NCBI GenBank assembly: GCA_030431945.1
Contig: JAUIIF010000041.1
Location: forward strand, 1-14,396
DNA length: 14,396 nucleotides
DNA from: Bacteroidia bacterium
GTDB lineage: Bacteria > Bacteroidota > Bacteroidia > Chitinophagales > Saprospiraceae
Direction: 5' to 3'
The notes beneath the pieces were generated by a model. That model did not search any database, was not told the DNA's origin, and saw only the letters and a list, made by a program, of their open reading frames with translations. Below, one piece after another: positions 1 through 6,331 of this stretch. A program made the translations under genes and the position numbers. Each line of letters begins with the position of its first letter. Position 1 is the stretch's first letter.

Positions 1-1
1 C

Positions 2-736
2 CAAAGCTACCTCTCCGGGCATTTGCCCGGCGCTTACTTTTTGCACCTGGATGATGATCTATCGGGACCAATCATCCCTGGCGTTACCGGTCGGCACCCA
101 CTCCCGGATATGAGCGCATTTGCGGGGTTCATCAGTGGGTATGGCCTGACGGAGACAACGCAGGTAGTGGCCTACGATGACAAAGGAGGGGGAATCGCCG
201 CCCGCCTCTGGTGGATGCTCCGGGCCCTCGGTCACGAAGCGGTCGCCGTGCTGGATGGGGGCATCCAGGCCTGGGAAGCAGCAGGGTACGAGCTGGAAAG
301 TGGCCCCAACGATCCGTCGCCTGCAGTAACGATGGTGGCTCCTCACCTCGCTTCCTCGTCATTGGTACGCACCTGCGACCGCGCCCAGGTCAGCCAGCTC
401 GCCCAGGATGCCGGCCAGTGCCTCGTAGATTCGCGTACCGCCCCGCGTTACCGTGGGGAAGAAGAGCCGATTGACCCCATTGCCGGCCATATTCCCGGCG
501 CCATTAACCTACCCTGGCCGGAGAATCTGCGGGACGGAAAATTTAAACCGGTCGCGGAACTGAAAATCCGCTTTGCCGACCTGGTCGACAAAGCGGATCA
601 TAATGTTTTTTACTGCGGTTCCGGCGTAACGGCCTGCCACAATATTCTGGCTTATACCCACGCCTTCGGGCAAATTCCCGGGCTGTACCCGGGAAGCTGG
701 AGCGAGTGGATAACCGAGGATGAGCCGGCAGCTTAG
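2..736 (+). CDS. Sulfurtransferase with two rhodanese domains, 5' end missing
   Basis: Transfers sulfane sulfur from a donor such as 3-mercaptopyruvate or thiosulfate through a cysteine persulfide; cytosolic. The frame is open to the window edge (first complete codon at base 2), so the N-terminus lies outside; the TTG at 23 is internal, because a rhodanese-like SYLSGHLPGA precedes and spans it. The visible part holds the end of the first, catalytically silent domain (YDDKGGGIAARLWWML, then VLDGGIQAWE) and the complete second domain. The second domain carries the active loop YCGSGVTAC with the catalytic Cys codon at 614-616, followed by LYPGSWSEW. The CGSGVTA loop is the mercaptopyruvate sulfurtransferase (SseA) type rather than the CRKGVT type of thiosulfate sulfurtransferases, but substrate cannot be fixed from this alone. 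It ends tail to tail with the next gene: the two stop codons overlap at 733-736. Confidence 0.93.
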   Translation, partial: QSYLSGHLPGAYFLHLDDDLSGPIIPGVTGRHPLPDMSAFAGFISGYGLTETTQVVAYDDKGGGIAARLWWMLRALGHEAVAVLDGGIQAWEAAGYELESGPNDPSPAVTMVAPHLASSSLVRTCDRAQVSQLAQDAGQCLVDSRTAPRYRGEEEPIDPIAGHIPGAINLPWPENLRDGKFKPVAELKIRFADLVDKADHNVFYCGSGVTACHNILAYTHAFGQIPGLYPGSWSEWITEDEPAA

Positions 737-1641
737 CTGAAAAGTGGGCTCGGATACGTGTTTTCCGCGACCAGCAGGGCGAATGCTTCCTGCACTTTCG
801 GCTTGTCTTCCTGGTAGGTGACGCCGTACCATTTGTCATCCGTTACGAGGACCTTCACCTTGGCGGTGCCGGCCTTGATCATGCCGTCCACCAGTTCGGG
901 GATAAGGTATTCCGCGCGGGGGTTGTCCTGGTTGGCCCGGGCAAATTCGGCAAAGCCTTTTTCGATGGTCTCGAAAATGGAGGGGTGGAAGCCCCAGAAA
1001 TTCATGGAAACCACGGCGTCATCGGCCAGCTCGTACCGGTGGCCATCTTCGCCCAGATAAGATACTTTGGTATCCTCTCCCCGCTGAATTTTCAGCCGCT
1101 CGTTGACGTCTTTGAGCAGGAAATCTTCCGCTACTACGGCTACACCACGGTTGACGGTACCGTGGTCGGAAAGCGTACGGTGAAGCACGTACCCGCACAT
1201 GCTGAACAGGTCTGGTGCCGCCTCGGCAACGAGGAAGGAGGCCATCTGCTGAAACCCTTTCACCCCGTAGTAATCATCGGCGTTAATCACGGCGAAAGGC
1301 TCGTTACAGACGTCCTTCGCCACCAGCATCGCGTGGGTGGTCCCCCAGGGCTTTTCGCGTTTGGTATGATCCACGTCGGCAGGGACAAAGCTGTCCATTC
1401 CCTGGAAAGCGTAGGCTACTTCAATCTGGTCGCCAAACTTACCGTCAAATTTTTCCCGGAAGGGCGCTTCGATATCTTTGCGAATGACGAAGACCACCTT
1501 GCCGAATCCGGCACGGATGGCATCGTAAATGGAGTACTCGATGATGCCCTCTTCACTGGGGCCGACGCCGTCGATTTGCTTGAGGCCGCCATAACGGCTG
1601 CCCATGCCTGCGGCTAGGATGACTAAAGTTGGTTTGGTCAC
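733..1641 (-). CDS. Sugar-phosphate-type nucleotidyltransferase
   Basis: Predicted to transfer a nucleotidyl group from an NTP to a sugar phosphate or similar acceptor, by family (PF00483 NTP_transferase). The N-terminal signature LAAGMGSRYGGLKQ (residues 9-22) is the nucleotide-binding loop, PWGTTHA (98-104) and INADDYYG (119-126) carry substrate- and metal-binding residues, and WYGVTY lies near the C-terminus. I chose the GTG at 1641, giving 302 residues that begin VTKPTLVILAAG, because family members usually start a few residues before the LAAG loop. An in-frame ATG at 1713 would add 24 residues with no resemblance to the family, but it is preceded by a purine-rich AAGGGAAGG and cannot be excluded. 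The acceptor is unknown and no sugar-pathway partner is in the window. A 240-bp gap (168 bp with the longer start) separates it from the upstream gene, and nothing else convincing was seen there. Confidence 0.88.
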   Translation of the reverse strand: MTKPTLVILAAGMGSRYGGLKQIDGVGPSEEGIIEYSIYDAIRAGFGKVVFVIRKDIEAPFREKFDGKFGDQIEVAYAFQGMDSFVPADVDHTKREKPWGTTHAMLVAKDVCNEPFAVINADDYYGVKGFQQMASFLVAEAAPDLFSMCGYVLHRTLSDHGTVNRGVAVVAEDFLLKDVNERLKIQRGEDTKVSYLGEDGHRYELADDAVVSMNFWGFHPSIFETIEKGFAEFARANQDNPRAEYLIPELVDGMIKAGTAKVKVLVTDDKWYGVTYQEDKPKVQEAFALLVAENTYPSPLFS

Positions 1642-1881
1642 TGGATGTTTATGGTTTAAGATGAAGGAAGTTTCAGAAAGTGCAATGTAACGGGAATAAG
1701 GTGTTTTCCGCATATGCCTTCCCTTATTCTATCATGAAACCGGGCAATTTGTTCATTTATCTCCGGAACAAGTTGCTTTCCTCCGGCAGCTCTTTCGGGC
1801 AGGAGGTGCCAATCAGGACAGCCCTGCCTGAGCTGAAAGATACTTTTGCCGGCCTGGCCAGGGAGTAGTCGGAGGCAATAA

Positions 1882-2544
1882 TTATGACCTTGTTTCCCCT
1901 CCGTTCCGGAACTTTTCTGCTTCACGGTCCGCCCACCAGAAACAAAAGCTGTACGCCCCCAGCAACCCTGCCATACCGACGCCGAAAGCCAGCACAATCA
2001 ACCAGTTTGTGGTTGTTTCCAGCTGTGGGAAAAAGTTGATAACCACCAGCAGGTTGAGGGTGATTAATAAGGCAGCGAGCAGGATGCTCGCAATGAAAAT
2101 GCCGCGTCCCAGCTGCAGGCCCCGGGGTCTGCTTTTGAAAAAAGCAATACGGAGAAAGCGCCGGTAAAGATTATTCTGCGGGTCGATCCGGCGTAATTCA
2201 CGGCCTACGTGAATGCCGATTTCGTACTGTTCCAGCCGGTAGGCCGAAGTGGCTTTCTGAAAGAGCAGGTACTGAAACACATCCCCCTCCATTCGTTCTA
2301 CGGCCTGGATATTGCGTTGGATGCATTGCTCTATCACCAGGTCAACCATCAGCTGGTGCTGGCGGTAGGCACCGGTATTGAACAGGGCGTCAACGTAGTA
2401 AACGGTCAGGGCAAAATTTTCGTAAGCATCCAACCGGCCAATTTCTGCTTCCCGTTCCTCGTACATCCGGATGATGCGCTGATAATCGCGCGGATCCACT
2501 TCGGAGAGGTGGCGGAAAGTCTGGGAATAATGATGAGCTTGCAC
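1882..2544 (-). CDS. Hypothetical protein, helical N-terminus plus two TM helices
   Basis: Not a recognised family. The 220-residue product has a soluble, strongly helical N-terminal part (about residues 15-135) with TPR-like spacing of aromatic and small residues, for example DAYENFALTVYYVDALFNTG and KATSAYRLEQYEIGIHVG. Two hydrophobic segments follow at about 149-171 and 181-203, then a short charged tail. There is no signal peptide, so the helical domain is probably cytoplasmic and anchored by a C-terminal hairpin. The start is a GTG at 2544; the next in-frame Met is at residue 27, inside the helical region. It lies 105 bp downstream of the GMC oxidoreductase on the same strand, and the gap holds a possible terminator. 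Function is unknown. Confidence 0.75.
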   Translation of the reverse strand: MQAHHYSQTFRHLSEVDPRDYQRIIRMYEEREAEIGRLDAYENFALTVYYVDALFNTGAYRQHQLMVDLVIEQCIQRNIQAVERMEGDVFQYLLFQKATSAYRLEQYEIGIHVGRELRRIDPQNNLYRRFLRIAFFKSRPRGLQLGRGIFIASILLAALLITLNLLVVINFFPQLETTTNWLIVLAFGVGMAGLLGAYSFCFWWADREAEKFRNGGETRS

Positions 2545-2558
2545 AATAGGCTAAAGAT

Positions 2559-2598
2559 AAAAACCAGCTGGGGGGTTGCGAAAAGGCGCCTGGTTTTT
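2559..2598 (-). terminator. Inverted repeat, possible terminator after the GMC gene
   Basis: AAAAACCAG at 2559-2567 is perfectly complementary to CTGGTTTTT at 2590-2598, with a 22-base loop. Read on either strand this gives an A-rich arm, a loop, and an arm ending in a T-run, which is the form of a bidirectional terminator. The GC core is only four pairs and the loop is long. It also lies close to the start of the downstream gene (GTG at 2544), so it could instead be a leader structure. Confidence 0.3.
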
Positions 2599-2649
2599 TG
2601 TCACCGGTGCGTTAGATTTTTTTGGCGCGCCCGCCGGTGCAGGGCAACG

Positions 2650-4368
2650 TTAGAGGTCACGCCGGTTCAGGCTTTCCACGGCGTGCCTGGCGGCCCGGGC
2701 GGTCAGGGCCAGGTAGGTCAGGCTGGGGTTGACGCAGCTGGCACTCGTCATCGCCGCTCCGTCAGTGACGTAGAGATTTTGGCAGTTCCATACCTGGTTG
2801 TGCTTGTTGAGGACACTCGTTTTGGGGTCGCGGCCCATCCGGGCCGACCCCATCTCGTGAATGGAAAACCCGGGGTACACTTCCCGTTCGAAGGGCGTAA
2901 TGTTTTTTGCTCCGGCGGCCTCCAGCATTTCCATGGCGTAGGTTTTCATGTCCTTACGCATGGCTTTTTCGTTTTCGCCGAAGGCTACGTCCATGATCAG
3001 GGTCGGAAGGCCATCAACGTCCAGCTGGTCGTAATTCAGGCTGATGCGGTTTTCGGGGTTAGGGAGGGCTTCTCCGAAGCCGGTCATGCCAATGCTCCAG
3101 CCGCCAGGCTGGGTAAGGGCGGCTTTCAGGTCGGGCCCGGGGGCTACGGCGAGTTCTTTGACGACGTGGTACCACCCGGACCGGCTACCGCCGCCCTGGT
3201 AGCCAAACCCCCGCAAGTAGTCCCGCTTACTGCTGCGGTCTCCGAGGTTGACGAAACGGGGAATGTAGAAACCATTGGGCCGCCGGCCTTTATAGTATTT
3301 ATCCTCCATGCCTTCCATACTGCCGTTGGCTCCTACGCTGTGGTGATGGTCCATGATGTTTCGTCCCACCTGATCACTGTCGTTCCCCAGCCCGTTGGGC
3401 TGGGCGGTTGACTTACTGGCCAGCAGAATGGCCGCAGAATTCAGCGCGGAGGCACAAAGGAAAATGACGCCTGAGGTGTAGAACTCCGTTTCTTCGTTGG
3501 TGGCCGTCAGCTTTACCCGTACCCCGGCGGCTCTTTGCCGGTCGGCGTCATAAATAATTTCCCGTACTGCTGCTCCGTTGAGCAGGGTCATGTTGCCCGT
3601 TGCCTCCGCTACCGGTAACGGCCCCGAATTACTGCTGTAATACCCGCCGTAAGGGCAACCCCGGCGACAACGGTTGCGGTACTGGCAATTGCCACGGGTG
3701 CCCAGGTTAACCTGAGGGTCATAAGCCGTAAGGTGGGCGGCCCGCCCTTCGGATACCCGCCGGTTGGGGAAGGCGGCGTGCACGCGGTCGCGCAGCAACG
3801 CTTCGGCACAGTTCAGCTCCATGGGTGGCTGAAAGGGACCGTCCGGGAAGTGGGCCAGCCCCTCCGCCCGGCCGCTTACCCCCACGAAACGGGTAACGTA
3901 ATCGTACCAGGGCTTAAGGTCCCGGTACCGGATGGGCCAGTCTATACCCACGCCTTCCCGGGCGTTGGCGGTAAAGTCAAGGTCGCTGAGCTGGTAACAC
4001 TGCCGCCCCCACACCAGGCTGCGACCGCCGGTTTGGTAAGCCCGGATCCAGTCGAAGCGCCGTTTCTCCACGTAGGGATGATCACTGTCCTTGGTGAAGT
4101 GGTGGATGCCGCTTTGCTCCATGATGTAGCCTTTCCGGCTCAGGTACGGGTAATCCTTTTTTTGCACTGCTTCGGGGATCCGGTCCTGGTGCGGAAGTTC
4201 CCATTTTTCCAGATTAGCCGTAGGGTAATCCCCGTGTTCGATGTGGCGGCCACGCTCCAGTACCAGGGTCTTCAGGCCCTGGCGGCAGAGTTCCATTGCG
4301 GCCATACCGCCGCTGATGCCCGTGCCGATGACGATGGCATCGTAGGTGTTAGCTTTTTTCCCTTGCAT
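2650..4368 (-). CDS. GMC-family FAD-dependent oxidoreductase
   Basis: Glucose-methanol-choline family flavoenzyme that would oxidise an alcohol or sugar hydroxyl with FAD. In the 572-residue product the Rossmann motif VIGTGISGG has G15, G17 and G20, with the ribose-binding acid E38 in LVLERG. GGRSLVWGR (114-122) is the FAD-contacting loop. The C-terminal GMC domain has the catalytic pair: His504 in SIHEMGSARMG and Asn547 in NPSLTY. A cysteine cluster C228-x5-C234-x3-C238 follows GTRGN, as in the gluconate 2-dehydrogenase-like and choline dehydrogenase-like branch of Bacteroidota GMC proteins. No signal or Tat peptide is present, and the small subunit-3 partner often encoded beside such enzymes is absent here. 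The start is an ATG at 4368, 33 bp downstream of a probable transcription start. Substrate is unknown. Confidence 0.93.
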   Translation of the reverse strand: MQGKKANTYDAIVIGTGISGGMAAMELCRQGLKTLVLERGRHIEHGDYPTANLEKWELPHQDRIPEAVQKKDYPYLSRKGYIMEQSGIHHFTKDSDHPYVEKRRFDWIRAYQTGGRSLVWGRQCYQLSDLDFTANAREGVGIDWPIRYRDLKPWYDYVTRFVGVSGRAEGLAHFPDGPFQPPMELNCAEALLRDRVHAAFPNRRVSEGRAAHLTAYDPQVNLGTRGNCQYRNRCRRGCPYGGYYSSNSGPLPVAEATGNMTLLNGAAVREIIYDADRQRAAGVRVKLTATNEETEFYTSGVIFLCASALNSAAILLASKSTAQPNGLGNDSDQVGRNIMDHHHSVGANGSMEGMEDKYYKGRRPNGFYIPRFVNLGDRSSKRDYLRGFGYQGGGSRSGWYHVVKELAVAPGPDLKAALTQPGGWSIGMTGFGEALPNPENRISLNYDQLDVDGLPTLIMDVAFGENEKAMRKDMKTYAMEMLEAAGAKNITPFEREVYPGFSIHEMGSARMGRDPKTSVLNKHNQVWNCQNLYVTDGAAMTSASCVNPSLTYLALTARAARHAVESLNRRDL

Positions 4369-4391
4369 AGACGAGCAAGGTAAGCATTACC

Positions 4392-4408
4392 GCTTGCCTA
4401 CGGCAAGC
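4392..4408 (-). promoter_or_regulatory. Hairpin in the leader of the GMC gene
   Basis: GCTTGCC (4392-4398) and GGCAAGC (4402-4408) form a perfect 7-bp stem with a 3-base loop. An outer TTACC (4387-4391) can pair with GGTAA (4412-4416) across a small bulge. The hairpin lies just downstream of the predicted promoter and 24 bases ahead of the ATG, so it would sit near the 5' end of the mRNA. It has no T-run, so it is unlikely to terminate transcription; mRNA stabilisation or protein binding is possible but unproven. Confidence 0.4.
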
Positions 4409-4438
4409 AATGGTAAGAAAAGTAAGGGCAAACGCAAA
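4408..4438 (-). promoter_or_regulatory. Bacteroidota-type promoter for the GMC gene
   Basis: On the minus strand TTTG (4438-4435), a 19-base spacer and TACCATTG (4415-4408) match the Bacteroidota sigma consensus -33 TTTG / -7 TAnnTTTG with one mismatch in the -7 box. Transcription would begin near 4401, leaving a leader of about 33 bases before the ATG at 4368. The spacer overlaps one of the 13-bp direct repeats bounding the neighbouring element, so the -33 box lies inside that element. Confidence 0.5.
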
Positions 4439-4632
4439 CTCGCTTAGCAGGGCCTTCGCGCCTCGGCCGCAACAGGAGAAACGACTTGATGCTGTTCCGG
4501 GGTGCTTCGCGGTCGTCCGCCGAGAGGAGGCTTTGCTGAGGTTGGGAACCCGTCTCTCGGCGGACGAGTCAGCTCCTCGCGTCGCGCCTCGGCCGACGAG
4601 TGACTTTGCGGTAGCCCTGAAGAAAAGTAAGG
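4415..4632. repeat. GC-rich intergenic repeat-like element with 13-bp direct repeats
   Basis: This makes up most of the 336-bp gene-free stretch between purQ and the GMC gene (4369-4704). The 13-mer AAGAAAAGTAAGG occurs at 4415-4427 and again, identically, at 4620-4632. Inside, TCGCGCCTCGGCCG is repeated directly at 4456-4469 and 4582-4595, and a 14-bp inverted repeat lies at 4513-4526 and 4554-4567. Frames of 90-110 codons are open on both strands but look like translated repeat (rich in Arg, Ala and Ser), with no domain, so I do not call a gene. Such dense short repeats are unlike the surrounding unique sequence and suggest a dispersed intergenic element or MITE/REP-like remnant. Only one copy is visible here, so dispersal is an inference. 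Confidence 0.45.
4513..4567. repeat. 14-bp inverted repeat inside the intergenic element
   Basis: TCGTCCGCCGAGAG (4513-4526) is perfectly complementary to CTCTCGGCGGACGA (4554-4567), with a 27-base loop. The GC-rich stem would fold strongly in RNA or single-stranded DNA on either strand. No T-run follows, so it is not a standard intrinsic terminator, though it separates purQ from the next gene and could still slow or end transcription. Confidence 0.6.
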
Positions 4633-4704
4633 ACGGTTGCCAGAAGATGGAGTGCCGTGCCGCCAGAGCCAGCGGCAAATCGGACAGTTACTGAATTGAC
4701 GTTG

Positions 4705-5418
4705 TTAAACGGCCGCCCCTTCCATGGCCTCAATCAATCCGGTGAAAATGGCGCGCCCGTCGGTGTTCCCAACCAGGGCTTCGCTGGCACGTTCCGGGTG
4801 GGGCATCATACCGAACACATTCCGCCCGGCATTACAGATGCCGGCAATGTTCTCTACGCTGCCGTTGATGTTCGCTTCCGGACTTGCCTCGCCGGTGCCA
4901 TCCGTATAGCGGAAGAGGACCTGGTTATTGGCATTCAGGCTGGCAATGGTTTCCTCGTCCGCGTAGTAGCGACCTTCGGCGTGGGCAATCGGAATATTGA
5001 TAATCTGCCCTTCCTGCAGGTGGCTGGTGACGGCAGATTGGCTGGTTTCCGTGCGGAGGTAGCAGTTTTTGGCGATGAACTTCTGATCGCGGTTACGCAG
5101 CAGGGCGCCGGGCAACAGGTGCGCCTCGCAGAGAATCTGGAAACCATTACAAATGCCAAATACGTAGCCACCCCGGTTGGCAAAATCGATGACCGACTTC
5201 ATAATGGGGCTGAAACGAGCAACGGCGCCGGCGCGCACGTAATCCCCGTAGCTGAAGCCACCCGGAACAATAATGCAATCGTCCGTAGTGAAATCGTCCA
5301 GGGCGTGTTCATCTTTATGCCACAGTTTCACCGTCTCCCGGCCCATTACGGTGCCGAGTACGTGCATCATGTCGTCATCACAGTTACTGCCGGGGAAGAG
5401 GATTACGCCGAATTTCAT
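4705..5418 (-). CDS. purQ: Phosphoribosylformylglycinamidine synthase subunit I (PurQ)
   Basis: Glutaminase subunit of FGAM synthetase: it hydrolyses glutamine and passes ammonia to PurL in the fourth step of purine synthesis, in the cytosol with PurL and PurS. The 237-residue product is a complete class I glutamine amidotransferase. It begins MKFGVILFPGSNCDDD, has the glycine-rich loop PGGFSYGDY (52-60), the nucleophile Cys90 in GICNGFQIL, and His207 and Glu209 in MMPHPER. Its length is close to that of free-standing PurQ (about 225-240), so this organism probably uses the separate PurQ/PurL/PurS form rather than the fused large PurL. The ATG at 5418 is chosen because it starts exactly at the conserved MKFGVI; the frame is open further upstream but that translation is not conserved. 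A -7 promoter box lies just upstream. purL and purS are not in the window. Confidence 0.97.
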   Translation of the reverse strand: MKFGVILFPGSNCDDDMMHVLGTVMGRETVKLWHKDEHALDDFTTDDCIIVPGGFSYGDYVRAGAVARFSPIMKSVIDFANRGGYVFGICNGFQILCEAHLLPGALLRNRDQKFIAKNCYLRTETSQSAVTSHLQEGQIINIPIAHAEGRYYADEETIASLNANNQVLFRYTDGTGEASPEANINGSVENIAGICNAGRNVFGMMPHPERASEALVGNTDGRAIFTGLIEAMEGAAV

Positions 5419-5441
5419 CGTAGGATGGGGTTGGTAAGGCG

Positions 5442-5449
5442 CAAAGGTA
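5442..5449 (-). promoter_or_regulatory. -7 promoter element for purQ
   Basis: The minus strand reads TACCTTTG here, a perfect match to the Bacteroidota -7 consensus TAnnTTTG. Transcription would start near 5435, about 17 bases before the purQ ATG at 5418. No clear TTTG -33 box is present at the expected distance, so this may be a weak or regulated promoter. It suggests purQ is transcribed separately from the upstream membrane-protein gene, 160 bp away. Confidence 0.42.
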
Positions 5450-5578
5450 ATTCTCCCGGAGGTATTATGGGCGCGGGCGCGGGTGCAAGGGACTGTTTTT
5501 TTAAGGAGCCGGGAACGACCAGGCAAGAACCCCGCGGGCAAATAGGCGTGTCTCGGCGTCTCCGCAGTGGCCGTCCGG

Positions 5579-6184
5579 CTACCGGACGTACAAGATCCGT
5601 TCCACCGTGTCACCCTTTTTCGCAGCCTTAGCCATGCCGTGAAGCGCCAGACCAATCAGGGGCAGGAAAATGGCCAGGTTGGTGGTCAGGCCCAGGTCAG
5701 CCAAGCCGATCCACAGGCCCAAGAGTCCCGGATTGTGCCCTTCAACGGTGTAATAGTTACCTCTTTGCGCTTCGAGCAGGAAGTAAATGACGCCACCGAA
5801 CAAGAGGGCAATTACCAGCAGTGCAGTGCCGGGCCGGGCTACTTTTTTCAGTAAGCTGATCTGTTTTACCTCGTGGGTGTTTCGCTGGGTGTTTTCCCGT
5901 AGATAATTGAAGATCTCCCGACGTAACTTTTCCTTCGATACGATGATTTTATCTTCCGTCTTTTTTCCGTAGTGCAGGCTCAGGGCCGGTTCGTCTTCCT
6001 TGAATTCGACGTAGCGGAGATAACTTTCGGGGACGCCCAAAAAAGCAGGATCAAGCTGGCCTTTCTCCAGTTGTTGGCGGATGCGGAAAATGTCTTCCTC
6101 CCGGGTTTTCAGGCGGTAGATCTTTTCTGCATGGCAGACAATGAAGGTATGTTCTTCCGGGGCACGGTTCACCCAGTACTTCAT
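5579..6184 (-). CDS. Hypothetical membrane protein with soluble N-terminus
   Basis: Not a recognised family. The 201-residue product begins with a soluble region of about 110 residues (MKYWVNRAPEEHTFIVCHAE), with alternating beta-like stretches (YLRYVEFKED, ALSLHYGKK, DKIIVSKEK) closing in a helix (LRREIFNYLRE). That pattern resembles a small PH-like fold, but this is only an impression. A clear TM segment follows at about 118-138 and a long hydrophobic stretch at about 152-186 that may be one or two helices, then a basic tail AAKKGDTVERILYVR. There is no signal peptide. The start is an ATG at 6184. It stands between the SNF2 helicase (147-bp gap) and purQ (160-bp gap) on the same strand, with no strong promoter seen; the minus strand reads TATCTTTA about 15 bases upstream, one base off the -7 consensus. 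Confidence 0.78.
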   Translation of the reverse strand: MKYWVNRAPEEHTFIVCHAEKIYRLKTREEDIFRIRQQLEKGQLDPAFLGVPESYLRYVEFKEDEPALSLHYGKKTEDKIIVSKEKLRREIFNYLRENTQRNTHEVKQISLLKKVARPGTALLVIALLFGGVIYFLLEAQRGNYYTVEGHNPGLLGLWIGLADLGLTTNLAIFLPLIGLALHGMAKAAKKGDTVERILYVR

Positions 6185-6331
6185 AGCGCAGGTTTTACGG
6201 TAGGATAAAGATAGTTCCTCACGGCTCTTTACCCCCTTTTTGCACCGGCGGCCGCGCCCGGTCTCATAACGGCAAAACCATCTCCACCTATGACCGGCAG
6301 TCCGACCAAACCAAGAGACAAACTTCCATCC

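Noticed and set aside
985..1617. A 210-codon plus-strand open frame opposite the nucleotidyltransferase
   Set aside because: The minus-strand frame has clear catalytic motifs; this one has none and ends where those motifs begin.
1680..1868. A 62-codon plus-strand open frame in the gap before the nucleotidyltransferase
   Set aside because: It has no homology I recognise, no promoter or ribosome site, and overlaps the possible extended 5' end of the opposite gene.
2209..3411. A 400-codon plus-strand open frame running through the end of the GMC gene and into the next gene
   Set aside because: It is antisense to two well-supported genes, spans their intergenic gap, has no recognisable domain, and its composition (rich in Val, Gly, Phe, His) is that of a reverse-strand shadow in GC-rich DNA.
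4349..4694. Overlapping open frames of about 95-110 codons on both strands of the purQ/GMC gap
   Set aside because: They run through direct and inverted repeats, have Arg/Ala/Ser-rich translations without a fold, and one overlaps the GMC start; better explained as translated repeat element.
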